Source: Cryptomeria japonica
Lineage: Eukaryota > Streptophyta > Pinopsida > Cupressales > Cupressaceae
Assembly (NCBI RefSeq): GCF_030272615.1
Contig: NC_081412.1
Location: 668,944,852 to 669,006,851 of the forward strand
Reading direction: 5' to 3'
DNA length: 62,000 bases
Positions 43,898 to 55,252 of the stretch are shown one piece after another. The notes below the pieces were generated by a model, which was given only the letters and a program-made list of their open reading frames with translations, was not told where the DNA came from and did not search any database. Made by a program: the position numbers and the translations under genes. How positions within the stretch are numbered: the stretch's first letter is position 1; every line of letters starts with the position of its first letter.

Positions 43898-45850
43898 AGA
43901 CATTGTAGGTTCTAGCTTGGGAGGAGGGGAGGTTGAAGGCCAAACTAAGAGCATCCCAAGAAATTAGAGAACCGTCTTTTAAGATGTGTTCAAAAGTTAC
44001 AAGTCCTAAGTTGTGCCATTTCAAAGTAGAGCACCCTTGAAGGTAGGTCAGATGCTTCCCATTATGCAGTATTCCACCAAATAGATTCGCCCAAGTTAAG
44101 AGTACCTTTATTATCAACAATACCTTTGTTACTAATGAATTGTTTGACATGATTCCTTCTATGAGGACAAGATTTTTTGATAGACCTGAAATCGACCTGC
44201 CAGGGAGAGGAAGTTTCTGTTCCATTTGTTCAATTTTTAATCCACCTTATTCCTGAACCATTCCCACATTTCATTTAGATTTGGGGAGATAGAGAAAGGG
44301 ATACCCAAATATCTAGTGATTAGGTTTGGTCCCCCCCATTCTAGGTCAAATTTAGACAGCCATCTAGGAGAGGAGTCAGTCCATCCTAGCAAGGTTGATT
44401 TATGGGGAGCAATTTTGTTGCCTGAAACTTTGCAAAAAATTTCAATGTTGTGCAACAAGGAGGAAAGGTTCTCCTCTTCCAAGACAAGCAGGATAGCTGT
44501 ATCATTAGCAAACTGAACATTGATAATTTCCTCTATATTAGGGAGAGATATTCCTTTGACCTTGGGGGTCAAATTGCGATCCTTAAGTATATAGTACATA
44601 GCATCAACAACCAACAAAAATAAGGCCAGGGCAAGTGGGCAACCCTATCTAATTGACCTGGAAAGAACAATATTATCAGATCTGATTCTATTCACATCAA
44701 CAAAAACATTGGCTTCACATAGTAGAGTTTTAACTATCCTACAGAATGCCTCTGGGAACCCCAGACTCTCCAGGATCTGAATTATGAAAGTCCACTCTAT
44801 CCTAACATATACCTTTTCAAAATCAATCAGCAACATGGCCCCACTCTGCCCTGACTCTTTAGCCCACTCGAGCGATTCCCAACAGGTGATCAAATTCTCC
44901 AGGATATATCTGCCTTTAACAAAGCCAGTTTGGGTAGGACTAATTATCTTTGGAAGGATTTTAACCAACCTATTAGCCATCACTTTGGCCAAGATCTTAT
45001 AGGAAACATTTAATAGCATGATCGACCTCCAGTTCTTTAGCAATGTTTTGTCCCCCTCCTTAGGGATGAGCTTGATCACTCCTTGATTGATTTCTTTGCC
45101 CAGAGTTCCTTTATTAATAGCTTCTAGATATAGGCTATGTAGGTCATCAACAATCCATGTAGTACTCTTCTTGTAAAATTCTACCGGCAATCCATCCAGT
45201 CCAGGGGATCTGTCATTGCCCATTGAGGAGATGACCTTTTCAATTTCCTCTTTTGAGATGGGTCTCCCTACAAACTCAATGTCCTCCTCATGAAGCTTAG
45301 ATGGGATCAATTCCTTAATGAGCACCCTAGCAGCCCTATGTTCATCGTTTACATCTGCTGCAGTAAATAAGTTTTGGTAGAATTGGGTGAAGCACTTAAG
45401 GATCTCCTCTGCGTCAGTAATGTGGGTATTATTTTCCCAAATAGCATTGATACTCTCTTTTGTCTCTTTGATATTAAGCATTTGAAAGAAAAATTTTAAG
45501 CCCTTGTCTCCCGAGTCCAACCAATTCATTTTGGCCCTGGTTTTCAACCCTCTAACCTTCTCATTCTGAATTTTCCTAAGCTGGTTCTTGATTGACACCA
45601 AGGTGTTAGTGAGACTTTCATCATTAGGTGAGTCCTGAAGATCCATCTCTGCATTACACAGCTCATCCTAAAGAAGCCTCTCAAGCCTCCTAGCATCCTT
45701 GGCTTTCTTCTTCCCTACTATTTGGCAAAGGGTGGTCCAAACTTTAATGTTCAAATTCCATTTGTCAATATTAGAAATTCGATGCTGCTCTTTCATGTTA
45801 AACAATCTGATGAAGGCCAAGGAAGAACAAAGATCCTCATCCTCCAAGAG
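43898..45850 (-). pseudogene. LINE reverse transcriptase
   Basis: Minus-strand motifs are DLQDSPNDESLTNTLVSIKN and RAKMNWLDSGDKGLKFFFQM (lead-in), GNDRSPGLDGLPVEFYKKST, LLKNWRSIMLLNVSYKILAK, PTQTGFVKGRYILENL, MLLIDFEKVYVRIEW (normally DFEKAYDR) and, after a stop at 44645, VQFANDTAILLV at about 44520-44480, where the catalytic FADD reads FAND. The thumb follows (LEWGGPNLITRYLGIPFSIS). Below 44236 the protein degrades into two frames (CSTLKWHNLGLVTFEHILKD) and stops at 43898 against the plus-strand ORF1 piece. The lost aspartate means no polymerase activity. Confidence 0.88.
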
Positions 45851-45859
45851 TCTAGTGTT

Positions 45860-46652
45860 TAAATTGAAGGAAACAGGTCTTGTAGAGGGAGGTGACAAGA
45901 GGAGGAGAGATCAATACCCATTATTATGGGATGATGGTTAGATAGTGTGTGTGGGGAAACAAAGTATTGATCCCCATTAGATCCTTTGCTAATGTCAAAG
46001 AGATTTTTATTAAAGTAGAGTCTGTCTAGCCTGCAATAGATTCTCTTATTCATCTGCTGGTAGTTACACCAAGTATACCACACAGTGTTTAGTTGGCCTT
46101 TCCTTCCATTAATAGGGTCCACAAGATGTAGTTTATTGATCATTTTGTCCTACTGTAGCCTTTCCATACCTTTCGACTCAAACTTGTTGCCTCCTTTTTT
46201 GTCATTTATGTGTTCAATCATATTGAAGTCACCCCCCACAATCCAAGGGATGTCCTCCAAACCTGCAATCCAGTTCCAGAGCTCCCCCCTCTCTTTATAA
46301 TCATTAGGGGCATATGTAGAGCAGATTCCAACTTTTGGTCATCCAGCTGAATAGAAACCTAGATAGCCCTAGCACAGGGGGATTGACCCCATTTAATCAC
46401 TTTATTAGCCCATCTAGGGCTAAGTAGTATGGTTGTACCACCTTTTCCCTTGGAGTGGTTGGTGCAAAAGGATGTAGCCTCTCTCCAAATACATTTGACG
46501 CTGATTTGTGGAGTGAAGCCAACAACTTTTAGCTCTTGAAGAAGAAGACAATCCATGTCCTTATGTCCATTAAGGAATCTCTTAATGATGTATTTCCTAT
46601 CAGGAGCCGCAAGGCCCTTGATATTCCACGAGATTGTTTTCAGCATGGCCAA
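45860..46652 (-). pseudogene. LINE endonuclease
   Basis: Begins MAMLKTISWNIKGLAAPDRK at 46652, with the WN(I/V)KGL block, then DCLLLQELKVVGF with the catalytic Glu and GKGGTTILLSPRWANKV. After a gap in frame near 46350 it resumes GQLNTVWYTWCNYQQMNKRI, CRLDRLYFNK and TLSNHHPIIMG (SxHxP block) at 46143-45900. ORF2 starts three bases from the end of the upstream ORF1 tail. Confidence 0.85.
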
Positions 46653-46654
46653 CT

Positions 46655-47155
46655 TTATTGGGAGGGGTCCATTTGGGATTTAAATCTCTCAAAGCATTTA
46701 GGCCATTCCTCTCTATTTGTGATATTGCTAGCATCAAATGTAATGGAGGAGCAAGGTCTACCTTTCTTTTTCCTTGCCTCAAAAATCTGTTCAGATCCAA
46801 GGGACTCCTTCCTAGAGAAGCTATCTTTGCTATTTTTGAAGGATCTCTTCATTCTGGCCTTCCTGTATTTGACCATAGTGAACCCCTCTAGTGTTTCTAC
46901 CGAGCCTTTCTCAAAATTGGTGCACCCAGGAGTAAGGGGGTCCATGTTGATCCCATTGTTTATTGTCGCAATCTGCTCTGCATTCAGGGCTTCAATAGGG
47001 GTGTCAGAAGTATAATAGGTACTAATACCAAGGTCTCTCATAGAGGCCTCTGACCCAATGGATTCACCTAGTGGATCTACCAATATTTCACCCACCGTGG
47101 GATTGAATTCTATTAGTGAACGGATTTTGCCTTTACTATAAATAATTAACTTCAA
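46655..47155 (-). pseudogene. LINE ORF1 C-terminus
   Basis: A clean frame of 166 codons ends immediately before the endonuclease start. It is Ser/Glu/Lys-rich and has EARKKKGRPCSSITFDASNI near the end; a KKGRP-type basic motif is usual in the tail of plant LINE ORF1. No zinc knuckle or RNA-binding fold is present here; those are on the other strand at 43237-43897. Confidence 0.7.
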
Positions 47156-47653
47156 ACTTTGTCGCCTTCTTTAAAGACAAAAGTTCAATTGAATAGTTGG
47201 GTAAGCGTAATATACTACTTCCTTCTAAATTTTTTCATAGGTACAACTCCCTCTATTAGTTATTCGAGAAATAATCTAATTAATTTCTAACTGATATGCT
47301 TTTAACCTGAAAGCACGTAAGGCTGCCTACTTCATTCCTTGATGAGAGGCTAATAATTTACACATATTTCAAAGAAAAATAAGCTTTCTAAATGCTTCAA
47401 CATGAGAAATAGAAGTGACTGAAACAAAGTTCAGAACACCAATTTTACAGTTCATAAAAACAAATAAGAGAGACAAAATCTCTTTTCAAACATGCATCCT
47501 TTTAAAACTCATAGGAAGGAATCTCAGAAAAGAAATAACATTCTGCATTGAAAAGGTGATCACTGTCATTTGATTTGATCAACATATACAAAGATATGCC
47601 ACGGTATAGATTCAAAAACTCAAAGGTTTTCTTTCTCCTAGAATAGTATGATC

Positions 47654-47689
<36 letters not shown>

Positions 47690-48002
47690 TATGTAACAAA
47701 GACACAATCAATACAAGTATAAAACCCTTTTCAATTCCGAATCTTTAAAGTCTGATGACTTCCTTCAGCAAAATGGAACTTTTTAAAACACAAAGAAACC
47801 AAGCAAAAACTAACAAAATTCTAACTAAAATCTAACCCTTATTTCGTCCATCTTAGTCTAATTTATAGTTTTAGAACAGAGGAGGTCTCCCTGAAAACTC
47901 GACCTCCTCTAAAATAGTTATGAAACTAACCGAGTATAATTGGGACAGATGTCCCGAAGTCTTTTGCATAAACATGGAAAACACATAAAAATAGGGCCAA
48001 CG
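47156..48002 (-). other. Non-coding stretch, possibly LTR sequence of the gypsy element
   Basis: No believable protein. On the minus strand it follows the accessory ORF stop and includes a (TA)n run at 47656-47687. It could be the 3' LTR of the element at 48003-56934, but I could not identify a purine tract or paired ends. Confidence 0.4.
47656..47687. repeat. (TA)n microsatellite
   Basis: About sixteen TA units. Confidence 0.95.
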
Positions 48003-50983
48003 CATCATGTTGCTTTCCCATCATCATCTTCTTCTCCACTTTCTTGGGCATCGTGGGTAGTTGCAAGTTCTTGGATTATTGATTGGTTTGGGATCTTCAT
48101 CGCATTGAGCTTCACCTTTGCCGCTTCGTTGTTCCATTTGTGCTTGACCATCTTTTCGACATGTTTCGGTAACTGATCGTTGCTGATAAACATCATGGAC
48201 TCGATCCGAGCAACTCCTCAGGAGTGAAATTGCCCTTGGCTTTGATTTTCTCCATGTATATCCTAAAAAATTTAGTCGCATCCTGCGTGTTCAGCCCGCA
48301 AATCCCCAACTCCCAGTTGTGGTCAAGATTAACCACTTTGTTGTCATTTACTAAACTGTATTGGAGGTCTTGGAGTTCAAACACAGAGGTCTTAGCATCA
48401 GAGATCACAAATTTGAAGGTGAGCACTCACCACATTATGGTCTTCTTCAACACGAATAGTTGACATTCATCTGTTACCAGCTTGATTGAATGTTCTGTCA
48501 AAAACTTGGTAACTCCATATTCCTCTATTTCAGCGAACATAGGCAAGACATTCTCCCATTTGTGTTCCTCTTTCTCCCATGGCGAAACCTATTTTTGGAT
48601 ATCTGCAATGAGCCTCTGCATCTCATTACATAATTTCTGGGAGCTCGTGATATACTTTTCTCCATCTTTAATTACTCCTTCAATCCATCTTTCAACAACC
48701 TCTGCATTGCTTTTAGCTCATTGAACCTGACTCATTAGCTTTTTATTTTCTGGTAAAGTAGGATCAAAGCTCTCTATGGCATGGGATATAGGAAGTGCTC
48801 CGAAGAAACCAATGATGTCGATGAATTGAGCAAGGATGCTTATATGCCGCTTAAGCTCTCTCTTTTCCCACCCATCTTTCTCCGACCTGATGAGCATTTT
48901 ATTTGGGGATACCTGGAAGAAATGGTTATCTGAATCTCTACTCATGTTTCCCAGCTCCACCTTAGTGACCTCAAAATATTTTGCGCTGACTTCCTTGTCC
49001 TCTTCCTTGTGCTTGTATGAGGCAATCTCGACAACTCACTTTCCAGTTCCTTCATCACTATCCAGTCGAGCAGTTGTTTTGAACCTTTTTGGCTTGGGGC
49101 CTTTCTCTATGTACTTAATGACCATATCTTGAATTGGAATAGTCATGGGAATGCAACTCCATTTTTTGTTTACCAAAGAAGTCAGCCACTTAGGGGTTGC
49201 ACTGGAACTAGTTGTTCCTACGGTCGTTTTGGAGGGCGGTGTTATAGCTATGGTAATCGCATGGGAATCCAAGGTATTAGCAATGTCACTGTCCAAATCT
49301 TCAACCTCAAATATCTAAGCTTCAAGAATCTTATCCTTCACCTCTGTATCCTTAGTTTGATCCATCCTTCTCTGAGCAGCACTTTGTGACCGGGTATGTC
49401 GAGGAGTGGAGAAATCCAAAGCTGGATTAGACTTGTGCCTAACCTGAGGCGGCTTTTTATCCTTACCTACATGAACAAGCATAGAAGAATTATTAGAAAA
49501 ATACTTTGGTGAACGCAGAGTAATCTCACTATTTCTCACGGAGTTAGACTTGGTGCCTAATTTCCCTGCTTTCTTCCTTTCAATCCATTCTGCGGTTCTC
49601 TCCAAAACCCTTTTTTTTTCCGTTGTATATCTTCCTCTTCTTCCTCATCCCAGTTGATACAGGACACTTCGGTTTTGGCTTGAGCTAAGTATCCAGGTTC
49701 AAACAATTCTAGATAATCTTCTTCAAGCCCATCTATGCCAAGCTTTACCTGCAATGAAATGACTTGCTCCAACACCATCCTCATGTTTCCCCTTTTGAAC
49801 ACCTCGAGTTCATCATTGCAATCCTCCCAGAAGTCCTCTAATTGTGGAATTTGGAGATATGACATTAGAGAAAGACTTCGGGAGAAATCCTTAGTGTCAA
49901 AACCTTTCCTTTAATGGTACAGGGGAAAATTAAAGTTTTTCAGGTCCGCTCCAATACTCAAAGTGTCTGACATTAAACTGCAAGATAACATACCTAACGG
50001 AATGGGAAAATGACCCTTCCATTTGTTCCTAGGTTGAGCCTTTTTAATCACAGCAGTCGGCTGCCTACATATCTCTGCTAAAACAAAACAATCTAAATAG
50101 AAATGAGGAAGCTTGAAGCGCTCTTCCTCATAACCACCTATCCTTATATAGCAGAAGCAAGGAAACTAGGTAAAGAAGCCATCAAACCTCTTCACCAAGG
50201 CCTGTGCCTCCTCAAAAATTCTTTTGGTTTTTATATTCTTCAATTTGTAACACAAATCTCCTAGAAAGGCATTATGTACCCTCGTAAAGTCTTTCAAGGA
50301 ATTATCCTTTTGCAACATAGGGTAAAAATTGTATACGAGGACCTCCTTTTTAGTGGGTTGTCTAGGTATTCCAACTATCTCCTTAACACACACCAAATAG
50401 TATATAAGATACGAAGACATGAAGAAATTCTACTTAAACTGGTTGGCCTTACTCAACTGCTCCCTCATTGAATCAGCAATCAGCTCCGCCCAATCAAGGT
50501 ATTGCTTTCCTTCTAAAACTAGCTGAACATAGCAATAAATCCATTTGTCGAAACTGTAGACTTCCGCAGAGCCTCTGACTCGGTGTAACAATAACATGAC
50601 ATCATGAATGTGAGGCAGCATATGATTATTATTGGGATTCTTGGGCAACCTGGAACCACCCCTTTAAGGAACCTTCAACCAATATTTTTCTATGTTATTT
50701 CGGTGCCCGATTCTGTCTGCGTTGAAATTTGTGATTGACTGGGTGGGAGAAAACTTTGAGAAGTGGTAGTTAGGAAGCTTGAAAACAAAGGAAATTATTT
50801 CTCAGTTAATGGAAAGGAGGGTTTCACCACTGTCTCTCTGATGGTTTTGGAGGCTGGATCATACCTAGCAATACATTCGCTAACCAATTCCAGGCAAGGG
50901 ATAGCTGGGGGAAAAGTTGCCGCCTCTATGACACCACTACTCAAAACTTCCACACCAAAATAACCATCAATTCCCTTGAACAC
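48003..50983 (-). pseudogene. Long accessory ORF of unknown function behind integrase
   Basis: About 990 codons read on the minus strand with three frame changes (near 50,700, 49,580 and 48,195) and several single stops, so it was once one protein. The start is unresolved: the frame at 50983 begins with GTG, and an ATG at 51094 is soon stopped. The N-terminal part has FPPAIPCLELVSECIARYDP. A helical region follows (DKWIYCYVQLVLEGKQYLDW, MSSYLIYYLVCVKEIVGIPR), then an acidic segment with WDEEEEEDIQRKKK. A middle region has TLEFTPRHTRSQS-like Ser/Arg content. The rest is helical (HISILAQFIDIIGFFGALPI, VVERWIEGVIKDGEKYITSS) and the end is acidic (ESGEEDDDGKAT). No signal peptide or clear membrane anchor was seen, so it is not an obvious envelope protein. 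I recognise no family. Confidence 0.6.
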
Positions 50984-52232
50984 CCTTTCTTTTAAAACTT
51001 CAAGATTTTCCCCTTAAGGTCGGTATCACTGATTATGGGCTCTGTACATGCAAGACTAGAAACATTCCCGAATAGGTGCAACGTGGACTTCATAATTCAT
51101 AAATGACAAGCCTTATTTTCTTTCAGCAAACCTTACTACGAGAGAAGAAATGCAAGTAAAAATCACTAGAGAGGACAAGAAATGGACTCACCTTCACAAT
51201 TGAGAGCAACCAGATGACTACCAGCAAAACAAACCTTCTATCGAAGAAAGATAACACCACAGCGACGAGGAACAAATTTTCAGAGAATAAATCCTCTCAT
51301 ACCTTATAGTAAGACAAATAATACGGACTTATTAACTGCAATAATTCCAATCGTCAGTTTAAGTGTAATGAGCTTGTGGATTGGACATCACACACATGCA
51401 TTGAATGCATGGCAGCGTTTTTGAAGCAACCACCAGTTCCCGAAATGATTACTTGCTTCAAAACTCCAACAATTGATGTCACCCAAGATATGGTTCTCGT
51501 TTCTCACACTTGGCAATAAATGCAACATTAAATCTTTTAACTCACGGGACCCACCAAATTTGAACACACATGAACATTCTGAATAGACTTCCTTGGGGTT
51601 CAAGTAGTTCAAGGTGTACACTACGCCCAGGAGTAATCTTTTCTGAAAGGATTAACTATGTCATTTGTTGTTGACAATTTGAACTATGTTGAACATATTG
51701 AACACATTTGAAAATTTTGAACTAGGTTCAAAGAGTTCAACACCTGAAGAGAGATGACATAACACATCACCGAACAAGACCAATAAGGAACCGCTGCAAA
51801 ACACTTAAGAGAATGTTAGTATGAAAAACCCCCAAGACACCTAAGAACCCGCGGAACCTAAATGAACCTAATGAACCCGGTTCAGAATGGTTGAATGTGT
51901 TCACGGAGTTCAACCGATTACCAAAACTCGACATTTTTTATTTAAAGACAATTTTCAAACGGACTAAGGACTTGAACCGGGGCATTGAAAAGAAAGACAA
52001 GGACTCCGAGTGAAATTTTATAGGGTGATTTACTCCTGTCATGAAGGATAAATGATGCAGTAACATTGGCTCTGACTAGGGATTGTATTTTGCGAAGGAA
52101 AATGCAAAGAACTCTAAATCTCTGGTTTCACATGACCAAAAATAGATAAGGGAATGAAGGAAGACCTACACCTAAATAGACACAAAACAAAACATCTAGA
52201 CTACTATATACAGGAAATCCCAGTCACAGGTT
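50984..52232 (-). other. Spacer between integrase and accessory ORF
   Basis: A 1.25 kb stretch without a convincing gene. It contains a dense cluster of GTTCAA/TTGAAC half-sites (51530-51925), a TATA-like ACTATAAGGT at about 51310-51301 (minus) and an intron-like pattern AAG/GTGAGT near 51195. The small frame at 51388-51621 (minus) is protein-like in part (LNYLNPKEVYSECSCVFKFG) but has no known motif. It could be a promoter and leader for the accessory ORF, or an LTR. Confidence 0.45.
51530..51925. promoter_or_regulatory. Cluster of GTTCAA/TTGAAC half-sites
   Basis: More than fifteen GAAC or GTTC half-sites in both orientations within 400 bp, including the palindrome TTGAACTAGGTTCAA at about 51718-51732, then AGAGTTCAACACC, and GAACCCGGTTC at about 51886-51896. 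The density and mixed orientation suggest a protein-binding array. Confidence 0.45.
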
Positions 52233-53384
52233 TCACAATTTGTAGAGCTTGAGATCTTACCCATTGTAAGTATAGGGCATAACTATTCCACCGGAGTAGT
52301 TGAGTCTAAAAGCATTTTTTCCCACCACTTCGCAGATCTTGAATGGGCCTTTCCATAATGAGTCAAATTTATCATGGGCACCCTTTGGTTCTGTCCTTTT
52401 ATCCCATAACAGTACTTCATCTCCTTTAAGGAAACCTCTTGGTCGAGCTCTCTTATCAAAAATCCTCTTCACTCTTTTCAGATGCTCTGTAATTCTATCC
52501 ACCAACATCTCTCTTTCTTTCTCCAACTTCATTAGATACATAACCCTCTTCTCTAGAGAATTCAGAAAAAAAGAATCCTCCACTATTGTCTAAAGCTTGG
52601 CTGTTGACAATTCCAGGGGTAAAGAAAGTTTTGCACCGATCCCATACACAAGCTCAAAAGGTACCATTTTGATGGCTCTTTTAGGCGTAATTTTGTCTGC
52701 CCATAAGGCTTCATATACCTTCTTATGCCAATTTCGAGCATTTTCGTCAACCAACTTCTTCGTAATCGCTATCAAGTTCTTGTTGCTTCACTCTACCAAT
52801 CCATTACCTTGTGGAAAGTAATCAGAGGAATGTGAGAAAGAGATTTGATGTTCACAACAAAACATAGTGAGTTCTTCAGAGGATAAGTACAATGCATTAT
52901 CTACAACAATCTTTTGAGGGACCCCAAAACGGACCAGAATGTAATCCTTGAGAAAATTACACACGACCTCTGAATTTGTCCTTTTAGTGGGAATGGCCTC
53001 CACACACTTGGTAAAATAATTTGTAGCTGTCAAAATATACATGTGACCAACACTTGAATGCGGATTTACTGGCCCAATGAAATCAATACCCCACTGTTTG
53101 AAAGGTTCATCTATTACTACAAGCCTCAAAGGCAGAGCAGCTAAATTTGGTTTCCCAGAGAAAAGTTGGCACTTTTCACACCCCTTAACATGAACATATG
53201 CATCTCGAAACATACTAGGCCAGTAAAAACAATTTCTTAGAATCTTAAAGGTGATCATGGAGGTAGAGAAATGCCCACCACAGGCTTCATTATGGTAAAC
53301 TTCCAGGAGCTTTTGCTGTTGAGGTTTGTCCACACATCTTAGATAGGTACCATCCAAACCCTTTTGTACAGAACATCCTGCCAA
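52233..53384 (-). pseudogene. pol: Gypsy integrase
   Basis: The HHCC finger reads HNEACGGHFSTSMITFKILR and KGCEKCQLFSG near 53310-53160. The core triad is intact: D in WGIDFIGPVN, D in KIVVDNALYLSS and E in PQGNGLVE at about 52790. The C-terminal part reads MVPFELVYGIGAKLSLPLEL and, after a stop at about 52592, RPRGFLKGDEVLLWDKRTEP and LWKGPFKICEVVGKNAFRLN. The end reads YNG, a stop (TAA, fitting a former CAA), then DLKLYKL and TGA at 52233. No chromodomain follows. Confidence 0.92.
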
Positions 53385-53399
53385 ATAACATACTTAGCT

Positions 53400-54130
53400 G
53401 CTTTTAACTTAAGATTCCTTTTCTCCTTGGCTAACAAATGACTTGGGCAACTGCCGTAAGTCAAATAGTAGGCTACATTAGAAAACCACATATCCTGCAA
53501 CCCAATATATAGGGTTAATGGTAACTCTTTTTCTGTTTCCATTATATTTTCTGCTATTAACTTGCACAAGCCTTGTCCTTTAATTGTCTTTGTAGGATGA
53601 ATGTCTAGATCATACTCCTGAATTTTCATTACCCATGTCGCCCTTTTATTGAGTCTAACTTCCTGCTGAGTTAAAATACTCTTCACCACTGAATCAGGAA
53701 CAAAAACCAAAGAATGAGAGTGCAAAATGTAGTATCAGAATTGTTTGACTACTTTAACCATAGCAAAAGCTTGTTTCTCTGAGAGTGAATACTTAAGCTC
53801 ATGCTTCTTGAGAGGAACACTCATGAATGCAATGGGTGTCTCAATCCCAGATTCATCTACCTGTAACAACATCCCTAACATAGTATGTTCTGAGGTGTGG
53901 CAATATATAATGAAATCCTTTTTGAAATCAAGGTTGATAAGAGTGGGCGTATTAACAACTAAACTCTTGATTCTTTCAAAAGCTTCCTTGGCTTCTTCAA
54001 TCCATTTGAAAGGATGCCTCTTGCTCAACAAGCTGATGATATGTTTGGTAGTTTCTGCGAATTCAGGTACAAACCGTCTTAGGAAATTCACCTGGCCGAA
54101 GAAAGATCTTACTCTAGTTCGGTTTGAAGG
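53400..54130 (-). pseudogene. pol: Standard RNase H of the gypsy element, catalytically degraded
   Basis: It follows the polymerase in the usual place. The first catalytic Asp in IIYCHTSEHTMLGMLLQ is His (YCDASEHT in related sequences), so the active site is lost. LKYSLSEKQAFAMVKVVKQF keeps the Glu helix; it is followed by a TGA where CGA is expected. The remainder (SHSLVFVPDSVVKSILTQQE, RATWVMKIQEYDLDIHPTKT) lacks a clear third Asp motif. Loss of this domain is common in elements that carry a second RNase H. Confidence 0.8.
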
Positions 54131-55237
54131 TAAACTGAGACGTTGAATTACATTGACCCTCTCAGGATCAATCTTGATCCCTTCTTTTGAAATGATATGC
54201 CCCAACAACTTACCTTCTATTACACAAAAAACTGACTTCTTTGGGTTCAAGGAGATTCCATGCTCACGACAACATTGCAGAACTACCCTCAGATCCTTGA
54301 GATGGTTCTTCCTCTTCTTAGAAAACACTATCAAGTTGTCTAGGTAAACAACAATAATCTAGTCATGAAAATCCTTAAAAGAAGAATCCATAGCCCTTTG
54401 AAAGGTTGTGCCAACATTTATTAAACCAAATGGCATACAATTATATGCGAATGTTCCCCATGGAGTGATGAAGTTTGTCTTGTGTTGTTCATTCTTCGCA
54501 ACACTAATCTGATTGTAACCAGAAAAACCGTCCAACGTCAACATCATTTCTGACACAGACACTGTCTACAGAATGTGATCCATATTGGGTAAGGCGTAGT
54601 TGTCCATAAGACTCGCCTGATTCAGATTGCAAAAATCCACGCAAATCCAAATTTCCCCATTCTTCTTCCTCACGGGCACGATATTGGCTACCCAGGTAGA
54701 GTGGTGAATTGGATATATAATTCTAGCTTTAAGAATTTTATCTACCTCTTTAAAAATTGCGTTTGCCATCATGGGATTAAAATTCCTCAATTTTTGTCTA
54801 AAAGGAGAAACACCAGGCTTCAAAGGAATTTGATGCTGAAAATGCCCATCCCTAAACTCCTTTAAATCATCATAGGACCAAGCAAAAACATCAATGTATT
54901 CCTTCAATAGCTCACTAAGAATTCATTTATCCTCAGAGGAGCAACATTTACCAATTGTTACCACCTTAGGATTTGATGCATCACCTAGATTAATCTTTTC
55001 ACAACTTCCTTTCCCGTCATCCTCAAGAGTTTTCTTGCCTATAAATGCATCATTTCGGGTGAAAAATCTCTCCAAAGTCACTAGCCCTTTCAGAATTTTT
55101 TTCCCTTTAAGCTGAATGAAATTGTTTTCAGAATCAGCACTCGAATCTGGACTAAATTCCTTGCAACTATCTTCAGATCCTTCAAAATAAGATTGAGAAA
55201 AAGAATGAATGCCCTCCAGGAAGTCTTTGATCTGCAC
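54131..55237 (-). pseudogene. pol: Gypsy reverse transcriptase
   Basis: An acidic lead-in (SFSQSYFEGSEDSCKEFSPD) at 55237-54930 precedes the polymerase. Motifs are YIDVFAWSYDDLKEFRDGHF, KILKARIIYPIHHSTWVANI, WICVDFCNLNQASLMDNYAL, LTLDGFSGYNQISVAKNEQH and FAYNCMPFGLINVGTTFQRA, then VVYLDNLIVFSKKR at about 54352-54312. The catalytic YxDD reads YLDN, and a stop lies three codons in front of it. The connection reads LLGHIISKEGIKIDPERVNV and FFGQVNFLRRFVPEF. The copy is dead but recently coding. Confidence 0.92.
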
Positions 55238-55252
55238 ATCTAAATCAAATAC

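Larger units (their letters stand above)
43237..47155. mobile_element. LINE in two opposite-strand pieces
   Basis: The plus strand at 43237-43897 holds an ORF1 N-terminus up to the zinc knuckle. The minus strand from 47155 down to 43898 holds the ORF1 C-terminus, endonuclease and reverse transcriptase. Together they make one LINE without overlap or a missing domain up to the polymerase, as if 43898-47155 had been flipped. RNase H and the 3' tail are not seen. Confidence 0.6.

Noticed and set aside
48003-50983. Interpretation of the accessory ORF as an envelope gene
   Set aside because: No signal peptide, cleavage site or membrane anchor could be seen; position alone is not enough.
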